A stretch of DNA of 64,000 nucleotides from an uncultured Psychrobacter sp. (GTDB taxonomy: Bacteria; Pseudomonadota; Gammaproteobacteria; Pseudomonadales; Moraxellaceae): positions 124,001 to 188,000 of the forward strand of contig NZ_CANKZC010000002.1 of NCBI RefSeq assembly GCF_947488565.1, given 5' to 3'. Of this stretch, positions 27,276 through 37,199 are shown piece by piece; within the stretch, counting starts at the first letter, position 1; every line of letters starts with the position of its first letter. A program made the translations under genes and the position numbers. The notes beneath the pieces were generated by a model, which saw only the letters and a program-made list of their open reading frames with translations, searched no databases and had not been told where the DNA came from.

Positions 27276-27974
27276 ATGTTAGTGTTTGCAGTAATCATTG
27301 TTGTCTCAGGCGCCCTTATCGTCGGGGCGCTTTGGGGGTTGTATGGACGACTACCTAGCTGGCTTGAAGGCAACTTGCTGGCGGTCGCAGGTGGGGCACT
27401 GACGATATCAGTGGTCATCGAGCTATTACAACCAGCCGTGACTGATAGCGGAGTTTGGATCACAGCGGCTTTCACTTTACTAGGCGCTATCGTATTTACA
27501 GGTATTGACTACTTGATTGATGAAAAACTCAACTCGGAGGGCGGTGGTGGTCTATTGGCTGCCATCACACTTGACGGGGTGCCTGAAAATCTGGCGCTAG
27601 GCGTATCACTCTTAAGCGGTAACGTAATGCAAGTCGCTGCATTGGCAGGCTCTATCTTGTTGTCCAATCTTCCAGAAGCGGCGGGCGGTGCCAAAGAGAT
27701 GCGTAAAAATGGCAAAAGTAACAAGAAAGTACTTATGCTTTGGATCGGTGCCGCTGTTTTATTATCGCTTGCGGCTATCTTAGGTAAGGTGCTGCTCAAA
27801 GGCGTTGATGAAGAGATTATTAGTGCTATCGATTGTTTCGCTGCTGGCGCTGTTATTGCCTCTTTAGCGACTGAGGTGTTCCCCACTGCCTTTAAACGCG
27901 GCAACCACTGGGCAGGTATCAGTGCGAGTGTTGGCCTGATACTGGCGTTGGCCTTAAACCAGCTTGGTGGTTAA
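27276..27974 (+). CDS. ZIP-like metal transporter family membrane protein
   Basis: 232 residues, seven or eight hydrophobic segments. DGVPENLALGVSLLSG near residue 105 and SNLPEAAGGAKEMRK near residue 130 sit where ZIP proteins have the HxxPEG metal-site motifs. The His is replaced by Asp, and PEG by PEN and PEA. The fold therefore looks ZIP-related, but metal transport is not assured. GAGGT precedes the ATG. Alone between gltS and glyA. Confidence 0.65.
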   Translation: MLVFAVIIVVSGALIVGALWGLYGRLPSWLEGNLLAVAGGALTISVVIELLQPAVTDSGVWITAAFTLLGAIVFTGIDYLIDEKLNSEGGGGLLAAITLDGVPENLALGVSLLSGNVMQVAALAGSILLSNLPEAAGGAKEMRKNGKSNKKVLMLWIGAAVLLSLAAILGKVLLKGVDEEIISAIDCFAAGAVIASLATEVFPTAFKRGNHWAGISASVGLILALALNQLGG

Positions 27975-28110
27975 TCTGTTTGGTATGGCTGATACGTTGG
28001 CTGCCTAATCTCCGTGTACTATAGTTCTGAACACTATGACCAAATCATCGATGACCCAAAGACTCGACTGAGAAGTTCACCATAAAAATACCGACTTTTT
28101 TATAACAAGA

Positions 28111-28145
28111 AAAAACCGCCCAGCCTAAGCTGAGCGGTTTTTATT
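28111..28145 (+). terminator. Bidirectional intrinsic terminator between ZIP-like gene and glyA
   Basis: AAAACCGCCCAGC and GCTGAGCGGTTTT arms (28112-28123, 28129-28140) with one mismatch. T-runs on both strands let it serve the convergent glyA as well. Confidence 0.82.
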
Positions 28146-28190
28146 TTACTCAACGCTAAATAAGCGCTAGCTAAAATTAAAAGAACTGGC

Positions 28191-29447
28191 TTACTGGTTT
28201 TTTTCGTAAACTGGTAGCTCTTTACAGATAGCTTCTACTTTGCCACGTATGTCAGCCAAGACTTTTTCATCACCGCGGCTGTCTAGCACATCGCAGATCC
28301 AACCAGCCAAATCACTAGCTTGTGCTTCATTAAAGCCGCGCGTAGTAATCGCTGGCGTACCGATACGGATACCAGATGTGACGAACGGAGATTTTGGATC
28401 ATTTGGTACAGCGTTTTTGTTCACAGTGATATGCGCATCGCCAAGCCATTTATCCGCTTCTTTACCCGTCATTTCTTGCTTAACCAAGCTAATCAGCATT
28501 AGATGGTTTTCAGTACCACCAGAGATAATTTCATAACCACGCTCTTGGATAACTTTAGCCATTGCTTGGGCGTTTTTGACGACTTGCTGCTGATAGGTTT
28601 TGAAGTTGTCTTCTAGCGCCTCTTTAAAGCAAATCGCTTTGCCCGCGATGACATGCATGAGCGGGCCTCCTTGGTTGCCTGGGAATACCGCAGAATTAAG
28701 CTTTTTCGCAAGCTTCTCATCACGAGCCAAAATCATACCTGAGCGCGGGCCACGTAAGGTTTTGTGCGTCGTCGTCGTCACTACATCAGCAAATGGTACT
28801 GGGCTTGGGTAAACGCCGCCAGCGATAAGACCAGCCACGTGTGCCATATCTACTAATAGATATGCGCCTACTTCGTCGGCGATTTCACGGAAACGTGCCC
28901 AATCTACAATCTGTGAGTATGCTGAAAAGCCAGCAATAATCATCTTAGGCTTGTGCTCTTTTGCCAAACGCTCAACTTCATCATAATCGATAAGTCCAGT
29001 GCCCTCAACCAAACCGTACTGTACGGCGTTGTAATTAAGGCCTGAAAAGTTAATATGCGCGCCATGGGTTAAGTGACCACCCGCGTCTAGGCTCATGCCT
29101 AGTACCGTGTCGTTAGGCTCAAGCAATGCTAAAAAGACGGCTGAGTTTGCTTGGCTACCTGAATGCGGCTGTACGTTGACATATTCAGCACCGAACAACT
29201 CTTTTGCGCGATCAATAGCCAATTGCTCAACGACATCGACGTGCTCACAGCCACCGTAATAACGCTTGCCTGGATAGCCTTCGGCGTATTTATTGGTGAG
29301 ATCTGTACCTTGCGCTTCCATCACAGCTTGCGAGCAATAGTTTTCTGACGCAATAAGCTCAATATGGTTTTCTTGACGTACACTTTCAGCTTCCATGGCT
29401 TTTGAAAGTTCTGGATCAAAATCCTTGATAGATATATCTTTAAACAT
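28191..29447 (-). CDS. glyA: Serine hydroxymethyltransferase
   Basis: A 418-residue PLP enzyme converting serine and tetrahydrofolate to glycine and methylene-[25 protein letters not shown] near residue 27, [14 protein letters not shown] near residue 60 and the PLP-lysine motif [12 protein letters not shown] with K229, the same position as in E. coli. AGGACATACAT precedes the ATG. Full length, no oddities. It supplies one-carbon units used by the purine genes found at 51.7-53.8 kb. Confidence 0.97.
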   Translation of the reverse strand: MFKDISIKDFDPELSKAMEAESVRQENHIELIASENYCSQAVMEAQGTDLTNKYAEGYPGKRYYGGCEHVDVVEQLAIDRAKELFGAEYVNVQPHSGSQANSAVFLALLEPNDTVLGMSLDAGGHLTHGAHINFSGLNYNAVQYGLVEGTGLIDYDEVERLAKEHKPKMIIAGFSAYSQIVDWARFREIADEVGAYLLVDMAHVAGLIAGGVYPSPVPFADVVTTTTHKTLRGPRSGMILARDEKLAKKLNSAVFPGNQGGPLMHVIAGKAICFKEALEDNFKTYQQQVVKNAQAMAKVIQERGYEIISGGTENHLMLISLVKQEMTGKEADKWLGDAHITVNKNAVPNDPKSPFVTSGIRIGTPAITTRGFNEAQASDLAGWICDVLDSRGDEKVLADIRGKVEAICKELPVYEKNQ

Positions 29448-29763
29448 ATGTATGTCCTACGTATTGACTATTATTAAAAAGGCGTTGTTAGAAAAAAGAA
29501 GCCTAGAGTCGGCGCCTCGATATCAGCAACAAGTTTTGATGTACTTCTGCACTTAGCGTATCGCTATGGGCAAGTGTAACATGAAATTTTATGTTATGAA
29601 CGCAAAAAACCCTTACCTTAAGCCAAGCGAATTAGATGGTTTTATAGCGTCAATAAATGGCCAATAAAATAAGCTTTTTTCTTATTTTAATACATGCCAG
29701 CACATGTTAAATACGTCATATCTAGCAATGTTGATCTAGCAAACCTACGATTATTAAAAACCC
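29448..29763. other. Gene-free stretch upstream of glyA
   Basis: It contains a weak AT-only hairpin, AAAATAAG (29666-29673) with CTTATTTT (29681-29688), that may end ubiC transcription on the minus strand. The rest should contain the glyA promoter. I saw no glycine or SAM riboswitch-like structure. Confidence 0.45.
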
Positions 29764-30267
29764 TCAAGCATCACTAGACAAAAATGCTGATAAAAAGGTT
29801 TCACTAATCAGTAATTTACGTCTATACCAGTCATAACACGTTTGACGTTGCCATCCATCGTCAGTTAAGCAGACAGAGCGCTTGTTAGGTAAAGTACGAC
29901 TGCGTTTAAATAAGACATAGCCGATAGGAATACCTTTTAGTTGCTGCAGACGACGTGCACCCCCCTTTAGACTTGCTAAAGGAAAGACACTCTGCGCCTG
30001 TACCCAAGGCTTATCATCATTACCATACAACCGAACTTCGCGTACCCATGCTAGCATCGAACGATTAAGTGCTGAGTTATGCAGACCTAGTTGCCGCTTT
30101 TGGTGTAACGTAAGCAGCCGATAACCTTCAAAGCTACGCTCTACGCGTAATGGCTGCCCGGCTTTTTCTTCTAACATTGCAGTTAATGAGCCTTTGGCAT
30201 TAAGCCATGGTAATAGCTCTATTGGCGGTGGCCAATTATTTAGACAATCATAGGGATAACTTGACAT
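29764..30267 (-). CDS. ubiC: Chorismate--pyruvate lyase
   Basis: About 167 residues. The pattern WVREVRLYGNDDKPWVQAQS near residue 75, FPLASLKGGARRLQQLKGIPIGYVLF near residue 98 and a late basic segment match UbiC, which releases pyruvate from chorismate to give 4-hydroxybenzoate, the first step of ubiquinone synthesis. No ubiA neighbours it. Identity between UbiC proteins is low, so moderate caution is due. The ATG at 30267 is used; the frame also offers a GTG two codons earlier, and no ribosome site decides between them. Confidence 0.78.
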   Translation of the reverse strand: MSSYPYDCLNNWPPPIELLPWLNAKGSLTAMLEEKAGQPLRVERSFEGYRLLTLHQKRQLGLHNSALNRSMLAWVREVRLYGNDDKPWVQAQSVFPLASLKGGARRLQQLKGIPIGYVLFKRSRTLPNKRSVCLTDDGWQRQTCYDWYRRKLLISETFLSAFLSSDA

Positions 30268-30333
30268 AATCACTGACTAAATATGAAGGGTAAAAAAAGA
30301 AAAACCAATCTTACTCATAACGCTCAAACCTTA

Positions 30334-31674
30334 TCAATCATAATCAGTAAACTCTGGCATGTTATCAACATTAAATGGTAATGCATCGTGTGCTTGCTGA
30401 CGATATCGCGCCATTTGTAGTCGATCTTTTGCGCAAAAGTCAGCAATCGCTGGTACAAAACGTGGATCATATATACGGTGTAATGAGTGTGTTTTAGTTG
30501 GAATAAATCCTCTGATAAGTTTGTGCTCACCTTGAGTACCGGGATCAAAATGCGTCAAACCTTGCTCAATGGCAAACTCAATGCCTTGATAATAGCACAG
30601 CTCAAAATGCAAACTGTCATACTCGCCAAGCGCACCCCAATAGCGCCCATATAAAGTTGCATTGTCGCTATGGGGTTTGTCGTATAAAAACAAGCTACTG
30701 GCAATAATCTCATCATTGGTATCGTAAGCTTGTACTAACAACAGACACTCAGGCATCTGTTTTGCTAATGCCATAAAAAATGCTTCTTTTAAGTATGGCT
30801 GCTGTCCGCGGACGGCATAGGTCATTACATAACAATGATAAAACGCCTTCCAATCCGCCTCAGTAATCTCATCTCCGCATTTACGAACGCAACGAATCCC
30901 CTGGGCAATTACTTTTCTACGCTCAGCACGAATATTTTTACGTTTTCTAGCCGTCAATGTCGTTAAGAACGCATCAAAGTCTGTAAACGCCTTGCCATCT
31001 TGCAGTAAATCCTTATTTTGCCATAAGAACTGGCAGCCTTGGCGCTCAAGGATAGGATTGTTTGCAGTAAGCGCCTCTACTTCAGTATGGGTTATTTGTG
31101 CCGGATCACTCACATTATGAGCAGGCATTGCGGCCGTCGTCAGCTTGGCCAATTCTGGCGTTACAAACAGTCCATGCCAGCTTGACGCTCCTACTTGCTG
31201 GGCAATGTCGTCTACTCCTGCCATAGCCGTTTTTACGATATTGGCATCAAGCGTCTCGCCAGCCGCCAACCATAAGCGCTGCCCAGTAATTGGGGTATAA
31301 GGAGAGCTTGTCACTAGGCGCGGATAATAGTCAAGACCATATTGCGCGTAGGCTTGCGCCCATGCATGATCAAACACAAACTCACCGCGATGATGATTTT
31401 TTACAAATACTGGCATGACGGCGACAGCTTGAGCGATATCTACTGGCTCTATGTCTACTGGTTCTATGATAGGATCGATCGTAGCTTTGTGGCCCACATC
31501 ATCTGTACGATAAACCAAAACGAAAATAGGCAACCATCCTGCCTGCTCGCCAATGGCATGTGTATCTATCAATGCCTGCCAAAAGGCAAACGACATAAAA
31601 GGCGTATCAGGCAATTGCCAATCGACTTGACTCTGCCAACTTGTGTCTTTGAGTAGTGCATACTGTAAATTCAT
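30334..31674 (-). CDS. GNAT-like N-acyltransferase of the COG3146 type
   Basis: About 446 residues. The N-terminal part has TPFMSFAFWQALIDTHAIG near residue 25, and the C-terminal GNAT-like part has ARKRKNIRAERRKVIAQG near residue 240 and LHFELCYYQGIEFAIEQGLTHFDPGTQGEHK near residue 365. This is the conserved pattern of uncharacterised proteobacterial proteins once described as peptidoglycan-related FemAB/GNAT enzymes. Substrate unknown. ATG at 31674 is chosen over a GTG at 31683. Confidence 0.75.
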   Translation of the reverse strand: MNLQYALLKDTSWQSQVDWQLPDTPFMSFAFWQALIDTHAIGEQAGWLPIFVLVYRTDDVGHKATIDPIIEPVDIEPVDIAQAVAVMPVFVKNHHRGEFVFDHAWAQAYAQYGLDYYPRLVTSSPYTPITGQRLWLAAGETLDANIVKTAMAGVDDIAQQVGASSWHGLFVTPELAKLTTAAMPAHNVSDPAQITHTEVEALTANNPILERQGCQFLWQNKDLLQDGKAFTDFDAFLTTLTARKRKNIRAERRKVIAQGIRCVRKCGDEITEADWKAFYHCYVMTYAVRGQQPYLKEAFFMALAKQMPECLLLVQAYDTNDEIIASSLFLYDKPHSDNATLYGRYWGALGEYDSLHFELCYYQGIEFAIEQGLTHFDPGTQGEHKLIRGFIPTKTHSLHRIYDPRFVPAIADFCAKDRLQMARYRQQAHDALPFNVDNMPEFTDYD

Positions 31675-31802
31675 AATTCTCACATTGCGTTTTCTTTATG
31701 GTTTAGCGTATCAAACGTCAACTATTTTGCTGTCACAATTTGCAAAATATCCAATTAAAGCAAACAATAATGTTCAAAAAATTGAGCTTTATGCTCAACC
31801 AA

Positions 31803-31837
31803 TACAAAAAGTCATCTACAACGCTGCAGATGACTTT
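31803..31837 (-). terminator. Orphan intrinsic terminator in a gene-free gap
   Basis: AAAGTCATCT (31808-31817) and AGATGACTTT (31828-31837), perfect 10-bp stem with a 10-nt loop, followed on the minus strand by TTTTTGTATT. The plus-strand tail is poorer in T. No annotated gene on the minus strand lies upstream of it, so it may end an unannotated transcript. Confidence 0.6.
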
Positions 31838-32394
31838 ACTTATTATGTTGTATAATTACAGCTAAGCAAGGCGTTTGCTACATAAACCACAGATATTTGC
31901 TTTATCGATTGGTTTTATAAATATACCAAAAAATTTGCCCCTAGATAATAGTTGCAAAAAACGTTAATTGCATGGAAAAGATGATATCAGTGTCGATGAC
32001 TGGTAGAATAAAGCTGTTATTAGATTAATATAATTTAGATACATAGGATATGAGCAAAAACAGTACACTTAGTTCATTAAACAAGATTGACATTAAGCGA
32101 ATTTATAGCGGATTAGTTATAATGTGCTGTCAATCAGTTACTTTTAAAAATGGTTTCTTTAGGGCAACCTTTTGAAATCTTATATTAACGCCTGTAAATG
32201 AATATGAGTAATAGAAAACTTTAAGCCGTTTCAACTTTTGGAACTGCATATAATGTACTGGTTATAGCCATATAGTTCGTTATCGCTTAGTAGCATTTAG
32301 CATTTAGCATTTAGCATTTAGCATTTAGCATTTAGCATTCAAAATAATACTAAGCCTTATTATTAACTACCGACTAAAGGATTACCCTACTAAA
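31838..32394. other. Long gene-free region upstream of monomeric icd
   Basis: No protein-coding frame on either strand. TATAAT hexamers at 32118-32123 and 32249-32254 are possible -10 elements for icd, without strong -35 partners. A 7-bp tandem repeat sits at 32292-32339, between these and the icd start. The AAAGGA nearest the icd ATG is 13 nt away, longer than ideal. Confidence 0.5.
32292..32339 (+). repeat. Heptanucleotide tandem repeat (AGCATTT)n
   Basis: Six perfect AGCATTT units plus a seventh cut after six bases, 48 bp in all. It ends 55 bp before the monomeric isocitrate dehydrogenase start codon. Such short tandem repeats change copy number by strand slippage. Confidence 0.92.
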
Positions 32395-34614
32395 ATGTCA
32401 AAAATTATTTATACAAAAACTGATGAAGCCCCAGCGCTGGCGACTCTGTCGTTCTTACCTATTGTTAAGGCTTTTACGCAGACGGCAGGGATTGCTGTTG
32501 AGACCAGCGATATCTCTGTTGCCGCCCGAGTATTGGCTGAATTTCCTGAATACTTAAATGAAGATCAACGTGTTCCTGACAATTTGGCTGAGCTTGGTCG
32601 TCTAACACAAGAACCTGACACCAATATTATCAAACTACCTAACATCAGTGCTTCTGTACAACAGCTTAAAGCTGTGATTAAAGAGCTACAAGGCAAAGGT
32701 TACGCGATACCTGATTTTCCAGAAGATCCTCAAACGGATGAAGAAAAAGAGCTGCGTAAGCGTTTTGGTAAAGCGCTCGGTAGTGCAGTAAACCCTGTAC
32801 TGCGTGAAGGTAACTCAGATCGCCGGGCACCAAAGGCTGTCAAAAACTATGCTCGCAAACATCCGCACTCTATGGGTGAATGGAAGCAATGGTCAAGCAC
32901 GCACGTATCGCACATGCATGGCGGTGACTTTTATGACGGTGAGCAGTCTATAACATTAGATAAAGCTCGCACTGTCCGCATGGAATTGTTGCTCGATGAC
33001 GGCACTAAAAAAGTCTTAAAGCCTGAAATTGCGTTGCAAGACAAAGAAGTCATCGATTTGATGGTCATGAGTAAAGATGCCCTGCTAGAGTTTTATGAGC
33101 GTGAAATGGAAGACTGCCGCGAAGCTGGTATTTTGTTCTCATTGCACGTAAAAGCGACCATGATGAAGGTTTCTCACCCTATCGTCTTTGGTCATGCAGT
33201 AAGAATCTACTATAAGGAAGCCTTTGAAAAACATGGCGCGTGTTTTGATGAGTTAGGTATTAACGTTAACAACGGCATGGCTGATCTATACGACAAAATC
33301 TCAGTATTACCAGCATCAAAGCGTGAAGAGATTGAGCAGGACTTACATGCCTGTCAAGAGCATCGCCCGCGTCTGGCCATGGTCGACTCTGCAAAAGGTA
33401 TTACCAACTTCCATTCTCCAAGCGACATTATCGTAGATGCTTCTATGCCTGCTATGATTCGTAATGGCGGTAAAATGTGGGGCGCCGATGGCAAATTATA
33501 CGATTGCAAAGCCGTTATGCCTGAGTCTACTTTTGCTCGTATCTATCAAGAAATGATTAATTTTTGCAAATGGCATGGTAATTTTGATCCAACGACGATG
33601 GGTACTGTCCCTAACGTCGGCCTTATGGCTCAAAAAGCTGAAGAATATGGCTCGCACGATAAGACCTTTGAATCTAGCGATACCGGTATGGCACGTATTG
33701 TCGATATTGACACCGACGAAGTCTTGCTCGAAAAAGACGTCAAAAAGGGTGATATCTGGCGCATGTGTCAAACCAAAGACTTACCGATTCAAGACTGGGT
33801 GAAACTTGCTGTACGCCGCGCACGTGAATCAAATACGCCTGTTATCTTTTGGCTAGATCCATATCGTCCGCATGAAAACGAGCTCATCAAAAAGGTTAAT
33901 ATGTACTTAAAAGACCATGATACTGATGGCCTACATATTGAAATCATGTCACAAGTTCGTGCGATGCGTTATACCTTAGAGCGTGTAGCTCGCGGTCTTG
34001 ATACCATTTCTGCGACTGGTAATATCTTACGTGACTATCTGACAGATTTATTCCCTATCTTAGAGTTGGGCACGAGCGCAAAAATGCTCTCAGTTGTACC
34101 TTTAATGAAGGGTGGCGGTCTGTTTGAAACGGGTGCCGGTGGTTCAGCTCCAAAGCACGTCGAGCAGCTGGTAGAAGAAAACCATTTACGCTGGGATTCG
34201 TTGGGTGAGTTTTTAGCCTTAACTGAGTCTTTGGAGCATTTGGCCAAAAACGATAACAATGCCAAAGCACAGGTATTGGCAGATACGCTTGATAAAGCGA
34301 CAGAAAAGCTGTTATTGAATGATAAATCTCCATCGCGTAAAACAGGTGAATTGGATAACCGCGGTAGTCACTTCTATCTGGCTATGTACTGGGCAGAAGA
34401 GCTTGCCGCACAAGAACAAGACAGCGAGCTAAAAGAGAAATTCTCTAAATTTGCGCAAAGTCTTGAGAGTCAAGAAGACGCTATCGTTAAAGAGTTCAAT
34501 GACGCTCAAGGTAAATCTGTAGATATCGATGGCTACTATTTTGCCGATGAAAAGTTGGCTGAGCAGGCAATGCGCCCTAGCACAACGTTCAACGAAGCTA
34601 TCGATTCGTTATAA
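32395..34614 (+). CDS. icd: Isocitrate dehydrogenase, NADP-dependent, monomeric type
   Basis: 739 residues, the standard length of monomeric (IDH-II) enzymes. N-terminal [42 protein letters not shown] near residue 140, the domain-2 segment [20 protein letters not shown] near residue 250, and [14 protein letters not shown] near residue 580 are diagnostic. It decarboxylates isocitrate to 2-oxoglutarate with NADP+ in the TCA cycle. This class is known from Azotobacter, Corynebacterium and cold-adapted marine gammaproteobacteria, where the monomeric isozyme is often thermolabile. It converges with the unrelated dimeric icd. Confidence 0.96.
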   Translation: MSKIIYTKTDEAPALATLSFLPIVKAFTQTAGIAVETSDISVAARVLAEFPEYLNEDQRVPDNLAELGRLTQEPDTNIIKLPNISASVQQLKAVIKELQGKGYAIPDFPEDPQTDEEKELRKRFGKALGSAVNPVLREGNSDRRAPKAVKNYARKHPHSMGEWKQWSSTHVSHMHGGDFYDGEQSITLDKARTVRMELLLDDGTKKVLKPEIALQDKEVIDLMVMSKDALLEFYEREMEDCREAGILFSLHVKATMMKVSHPIVFGHAVRIYYKEAFEKHGACFDELGINVNNGMADLYDKISVLPASKREEIEQDLHACQEHRPRLAMVDSAKGITNFHSPSDIIVDASMPAMIRNGGKMWGADGKLYDCKAVMPESTFARIYQEMINFCKWHGNFDPTTMGTVPNVGLMAQKAEEYGSHDKTFESSDTGMARIVDIDTDEVLLEKDVKKGDIWRMCQTKDLPIQDWVKLAVRRARESNTPVIFWLDPYRPHENELIKKVNMYLKDHDTDGLHIEIMSQVRAMRYTLERVARGLDTISATGNILRDYLTDLFPILELGTSAKMLSVVPLMKGGGLFETGAGGSAPKHVEQLVEENHLRWDSLGEFLALTESLEHLAKNDNNAKAQVLADTLDKATEKLLLNDKSPSRKTGELDNRGSHFYLAMYWAEELAAQEQDSELKEKFSKFAQSLESQEDAIVKEFNDAQGKSVDIDGYYFADEKLAEQAMRPSTTFNEAIDSL

Positions 34615-34636
34615 GTACGTGATTGGTTAAAGTAAC

Positions 34637-34673
34637 AACACCCCAACGGTCTAAGATCGTTGGGGTGTTTTTT
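34637..34673 (+). terminator. Intrinsic terminator between the two isocitrate dehydrogenase genes
   Basis: AACACCCCAACG (34637-34648) and CGTTGGGGTGTT (34658-34669), perfect 12-bp stem, then TTTT. The minus-strand tail is less T-rich but may still act for the convergent gene. Confidence 0.88.
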
Positions 34674-34755
34674 CGGTTTAAGAAATTAGTAAAACAAAGA
34701 AACACTATGTAGCGTTATAAGCAACGCAGGTTTAAAGCTGACGTTCCATGAAATT

Positions 34756-36015
34756 TTAAGCGTTCATATGCTTGATGACTGCTGTACCGAACTCCGAGGT
34801 ACTCAGTAAGGTAGCCTTTGGCATCAAGCGCTCAAAATCATAAGTCACTGTCTTACTCGCAATCGCGCCTTTTATTCCTTCAATAATCAGGTCTGCTGCT
34901 TCAACCCAGCCCATATCACGTAACATCATCTCAGCTGACAGTATTAACGACCCTGGATTTACTTTGTTTTGACCTGCATACTTTGGCGCAGTACCATGAG
35001 TGGCCTCATAAACAGAAACAGCGCCGCCTTTGTTCGCGCCTGGTGCAATACCAATACCGCCCACTTCTGCTGCCAGTGCATCAGAGATATAATCCCCGTT
35101 TAAGTTTAGTGTTGCCACCACTGAGTAATCTGCAGGACGCATTAGTATTTGCTGCAAAAACGCATCAGCGATGACGTCCTTAATGACAATCTCGTTACCT
35201 GTTTTAGGGTTCTTCATCGTCATCCAAGGACCGCCATCTAACAACTCGGCGCCAAAACGCTCCGCAGCTAACTCATAGCCCCACTCTTTAAATGCACCTT
35301 CGGTAAACTTCATAATATTGCCTTTATGCACTAAGGTTACATTTGGCAAGTCATTATCGATAGCATGTTGAATGGCTTTGCGCACTAGGCGCTGTGTGCC
35401 TTCTTTTGATACAGGTTTGATACCGATACCGCAGTCTTCAGGGAAGCGTATCTTATCGACACCCATCTCATTTTGTAAAAAGTCGATGACCTTTTTGGCA
35501 TCATTACTACCCGCTTTCCATTCAATACCAGCGTAGATATCTTCTGAGTTTTCACGGAAGATGACCATATTGGTCAATTCAGGATGTTGGACTGGACTTG
35601 GGACGCCCTCAAACCAACGTACTGGACGCTGACAGACGTATAAGTCAAGCTCTTGACGTACTGCAACATTTAATGAACGAAAACCGCCGCCAACTGGTGT
35701 GGTCAATGGACCTTTGATACTGATGACATAGTCTTTTAAAACATCTAATGTCTCGCTTGGCAAGTAATCACCTTCGTAGATTTTGGCAGCTTTTTCACCA
35801 AGGTAGGCCTCCATCCAAATGATTGATTTTTTGCCATGGTAGGCTTTGTCTACAGCAGCATTGACCACCTTTATCATGACAGGCGTGATATCTATACCGA
35901 TACCATCACCTTCAACGTACGGAATAATTGGATTGTTAGGAACGTTTAACGACAAATCAGCGTTGACAGTCACTTTTTCACCATCTCTTGGTACGATAAC
36001 TTTGTTATAAGACAT
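34756..36015 (-). CDS. icd: Isocitrate dehydrogenase, NADP-dependent, dimeric type
   Basis: About 419 residues, E. coli Icd-like. [20 protein letters not shown] near residue 105 contains the substrate and regulatory Ser region, [13 protein letters not shown] near residue 155, [16 protein letters not shown] near residue 225, and [19 protein letters not shown] near residue 335 gives the NADP pocket. The ATG at 36015 has AAGGAA upstream; the frame reads 14 codons further without support. Same reaction as the neighbouring monomeric enzyme but unrelated in fold arrangement. The regulatory Ser suggests possible control by IDH kinase, which is not in the window. Confidence 0.96.
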   Translation of the reverse strand: MSYNKVIVPRDGEKVTVNADLSLNVPNNPIIPYVEGDGIGIDITPVMIKVVNAAVDKAYHGKKSIIWMEAYLGEKAAKIYEGDYLPSETLDVLKDYVISIKGPLTTPVGGGFRSLNVAVRQELDLYVCQRPVRWFEGVPSPVQHPELTNMVIFRENSEDIYAGIEWKAGSNDAKKVIDFLQNEMGVDKIRFPEDCGIGIKPVSKEGTQRLVRKAIQHAIDNDLPNVTLVHKGNIMKFTEGAFKEWGYELAAERFGAELLDGGPWMTMKNPKTGNEIVIKDVIADAFLQQILMRPADYSVVATLNLNGDYISDALAAEVGGIGIAPGANKGGAVSVYEATHGTAPKYAGQNKVNPGSLILSAEMMLRDMGWVEAADLIIEGIKGAIASKTVTYDFERLMPKATLLSTSEFGTAVIKHMNA

Positions 36016-36416
36016 AAATAAAATTCCTTGATTATATGTTAGGGTTCTCAGGCCCATTGATCACTTTGTTATGTGACAAATATTTGCTATAAATATTTCA
36101 ATTACTAGCACTACAAAAACCTTTACTCCATCATGGTTTTATAATTGAGATTAGCTAACGTGATGTTTATTTAGTATGCTACTGGCTCAATATTGCTTTC
36201 GTTTTGTCTGACTATGTTAGACGCTTATCAACTGATATATTTATAATATGATGGCTGTTCATGCTTAGTACATAATTAGTATGAGTAAAGAATAGTGCCT
36301 ATTTTAACATCTATTCTCAAACGGTTTGGTTTCAAAATGTCAGACGATAATAGGTAGCGCAATCTTCCTTTTTATCACATAAAATCTTTTCTTTTTTGTT
36401 TGGATATATTTGCCTT
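36016..36416. other. Divergent intergenic region between dimeric icd and rluE
   Basis: AT-rich, no coding frame. It must hold both promoters; none stands out clearly. A small imperfect dyad, GTCTGAC-N3-GTTAGAC, lies near 36206-36222. Confidence 0.4.
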
Positions 36417-37031
36417 ATGTCAGCCTCAAGCCTTGTTTTATTTAACAAACCTTACGGAGTACAAAGTCAGTTTCGTGACGATAGTAACAATGACCATACT
36501 ACGTTATCTGAATACTTCACTGACAAGTCTTTGAGAGTGGCTGGTCGATTGGACGCGACTTCAGAAGGCTTACTTATTTTGACAAGTGATGGACGGATAA
36601 ACAAAGCCATCACGCATCCACCAAAGGCCAATGATGGGCACAAACAAGGCAAAACTTACTTGGTACAAGTTGAGGGTATTCCAACTCCTGAGCAACTACG
36701 TCAGCTTGTAACAGGTGTTGTTTTAAAAGACGGTAAGACGCTGCCTGCTAAAGTCGAACGTCTAAACGAAGACGAATTACCGATGCCTCTTTGGGCACGT
36801 AACCCGTCTATTCGCGAGCGTAAAAGCGTCCCTGACTCCTGGCTAATGCTGACCATTTACGAAGGGAAAAACCGTCAAGTACGTCGTATGACAGCGCATG
36901 TTGGCCTGCCTTGCTTACGCTTAATCAGATGGTCAGTGGCTGGGTTTGAATTGGGCAATTTAGGTGTTGGTGAGTTTGTACGTATTCACTTAAGTAAAGA
37001 GCGCTGTCAGAAGTTGGGTATCATAAAGTAA
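36417..37031 (+). CDS. rluE: 23S rRNA pseudouridine synthase E
   Basis: About 204 residues of the RsuA/RluB/E/F group without an S4 domain. VLFNKPYGVQSQF near residue 7, catalytic-Asp motif AGRLDATSEGLLILTSDG near residue 42, PIRERKSVPDSWL and YEGKNRQVRRMTAHVGLPCLRLIR near residue 150 closely follow E. coli RluE, which makes pseudouridine 2457 in 23S rRNA. The ATG at 36417 is chosen; a TTG at 36396 would add seven residues. No ribosome site is obvious. Confidence 0.9.
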   Translation: MSASSLVLFNKPYGVQSQFRDDSNNDHTTLSEYFTDKSLRVAGRLDATSEGLLILTSDGRINKAITHPPKANDGHKQGKTYLVQVEGIPTPEQLRQLVTGVVLKDGKTLPAKVERLNEDELPMPLWARNPSIRERKSVPDSWLMLTIYEGKNRQVRRMTAHVGLPCLRLIRWSVAGFELGNLGVGEFVRIHLSKERCQKLGIIK

Positions 37032-37199
37032 TAGAACACAGGTTGTAGCAAATTTGCTGCTGACATTTAAAACGTTAGCGACTCGAATTAGCAAGACTAA
37101 TCTGCTAATATCCATTATTTGTTGTGTTTTAGCCAAATGGTTTGTCAATTTATTTATTCATTTGACTGACTAGCGGCTTATTTATGTTAAGGACATATC

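Noticed and set aside
29448-29763. Riboswitch upstream of glyA
   Set aside because: I found no glycine, SAM or folate-type conserved core; only a weak AT hairpin is present.
31643-31855. 70-codon plus-strand frame overlapping the acyltransferase start
   Set aside because: Low-complexity translation, runs through an AT-rich spacer and over the orphan terminator hairpin; no support as a gene.
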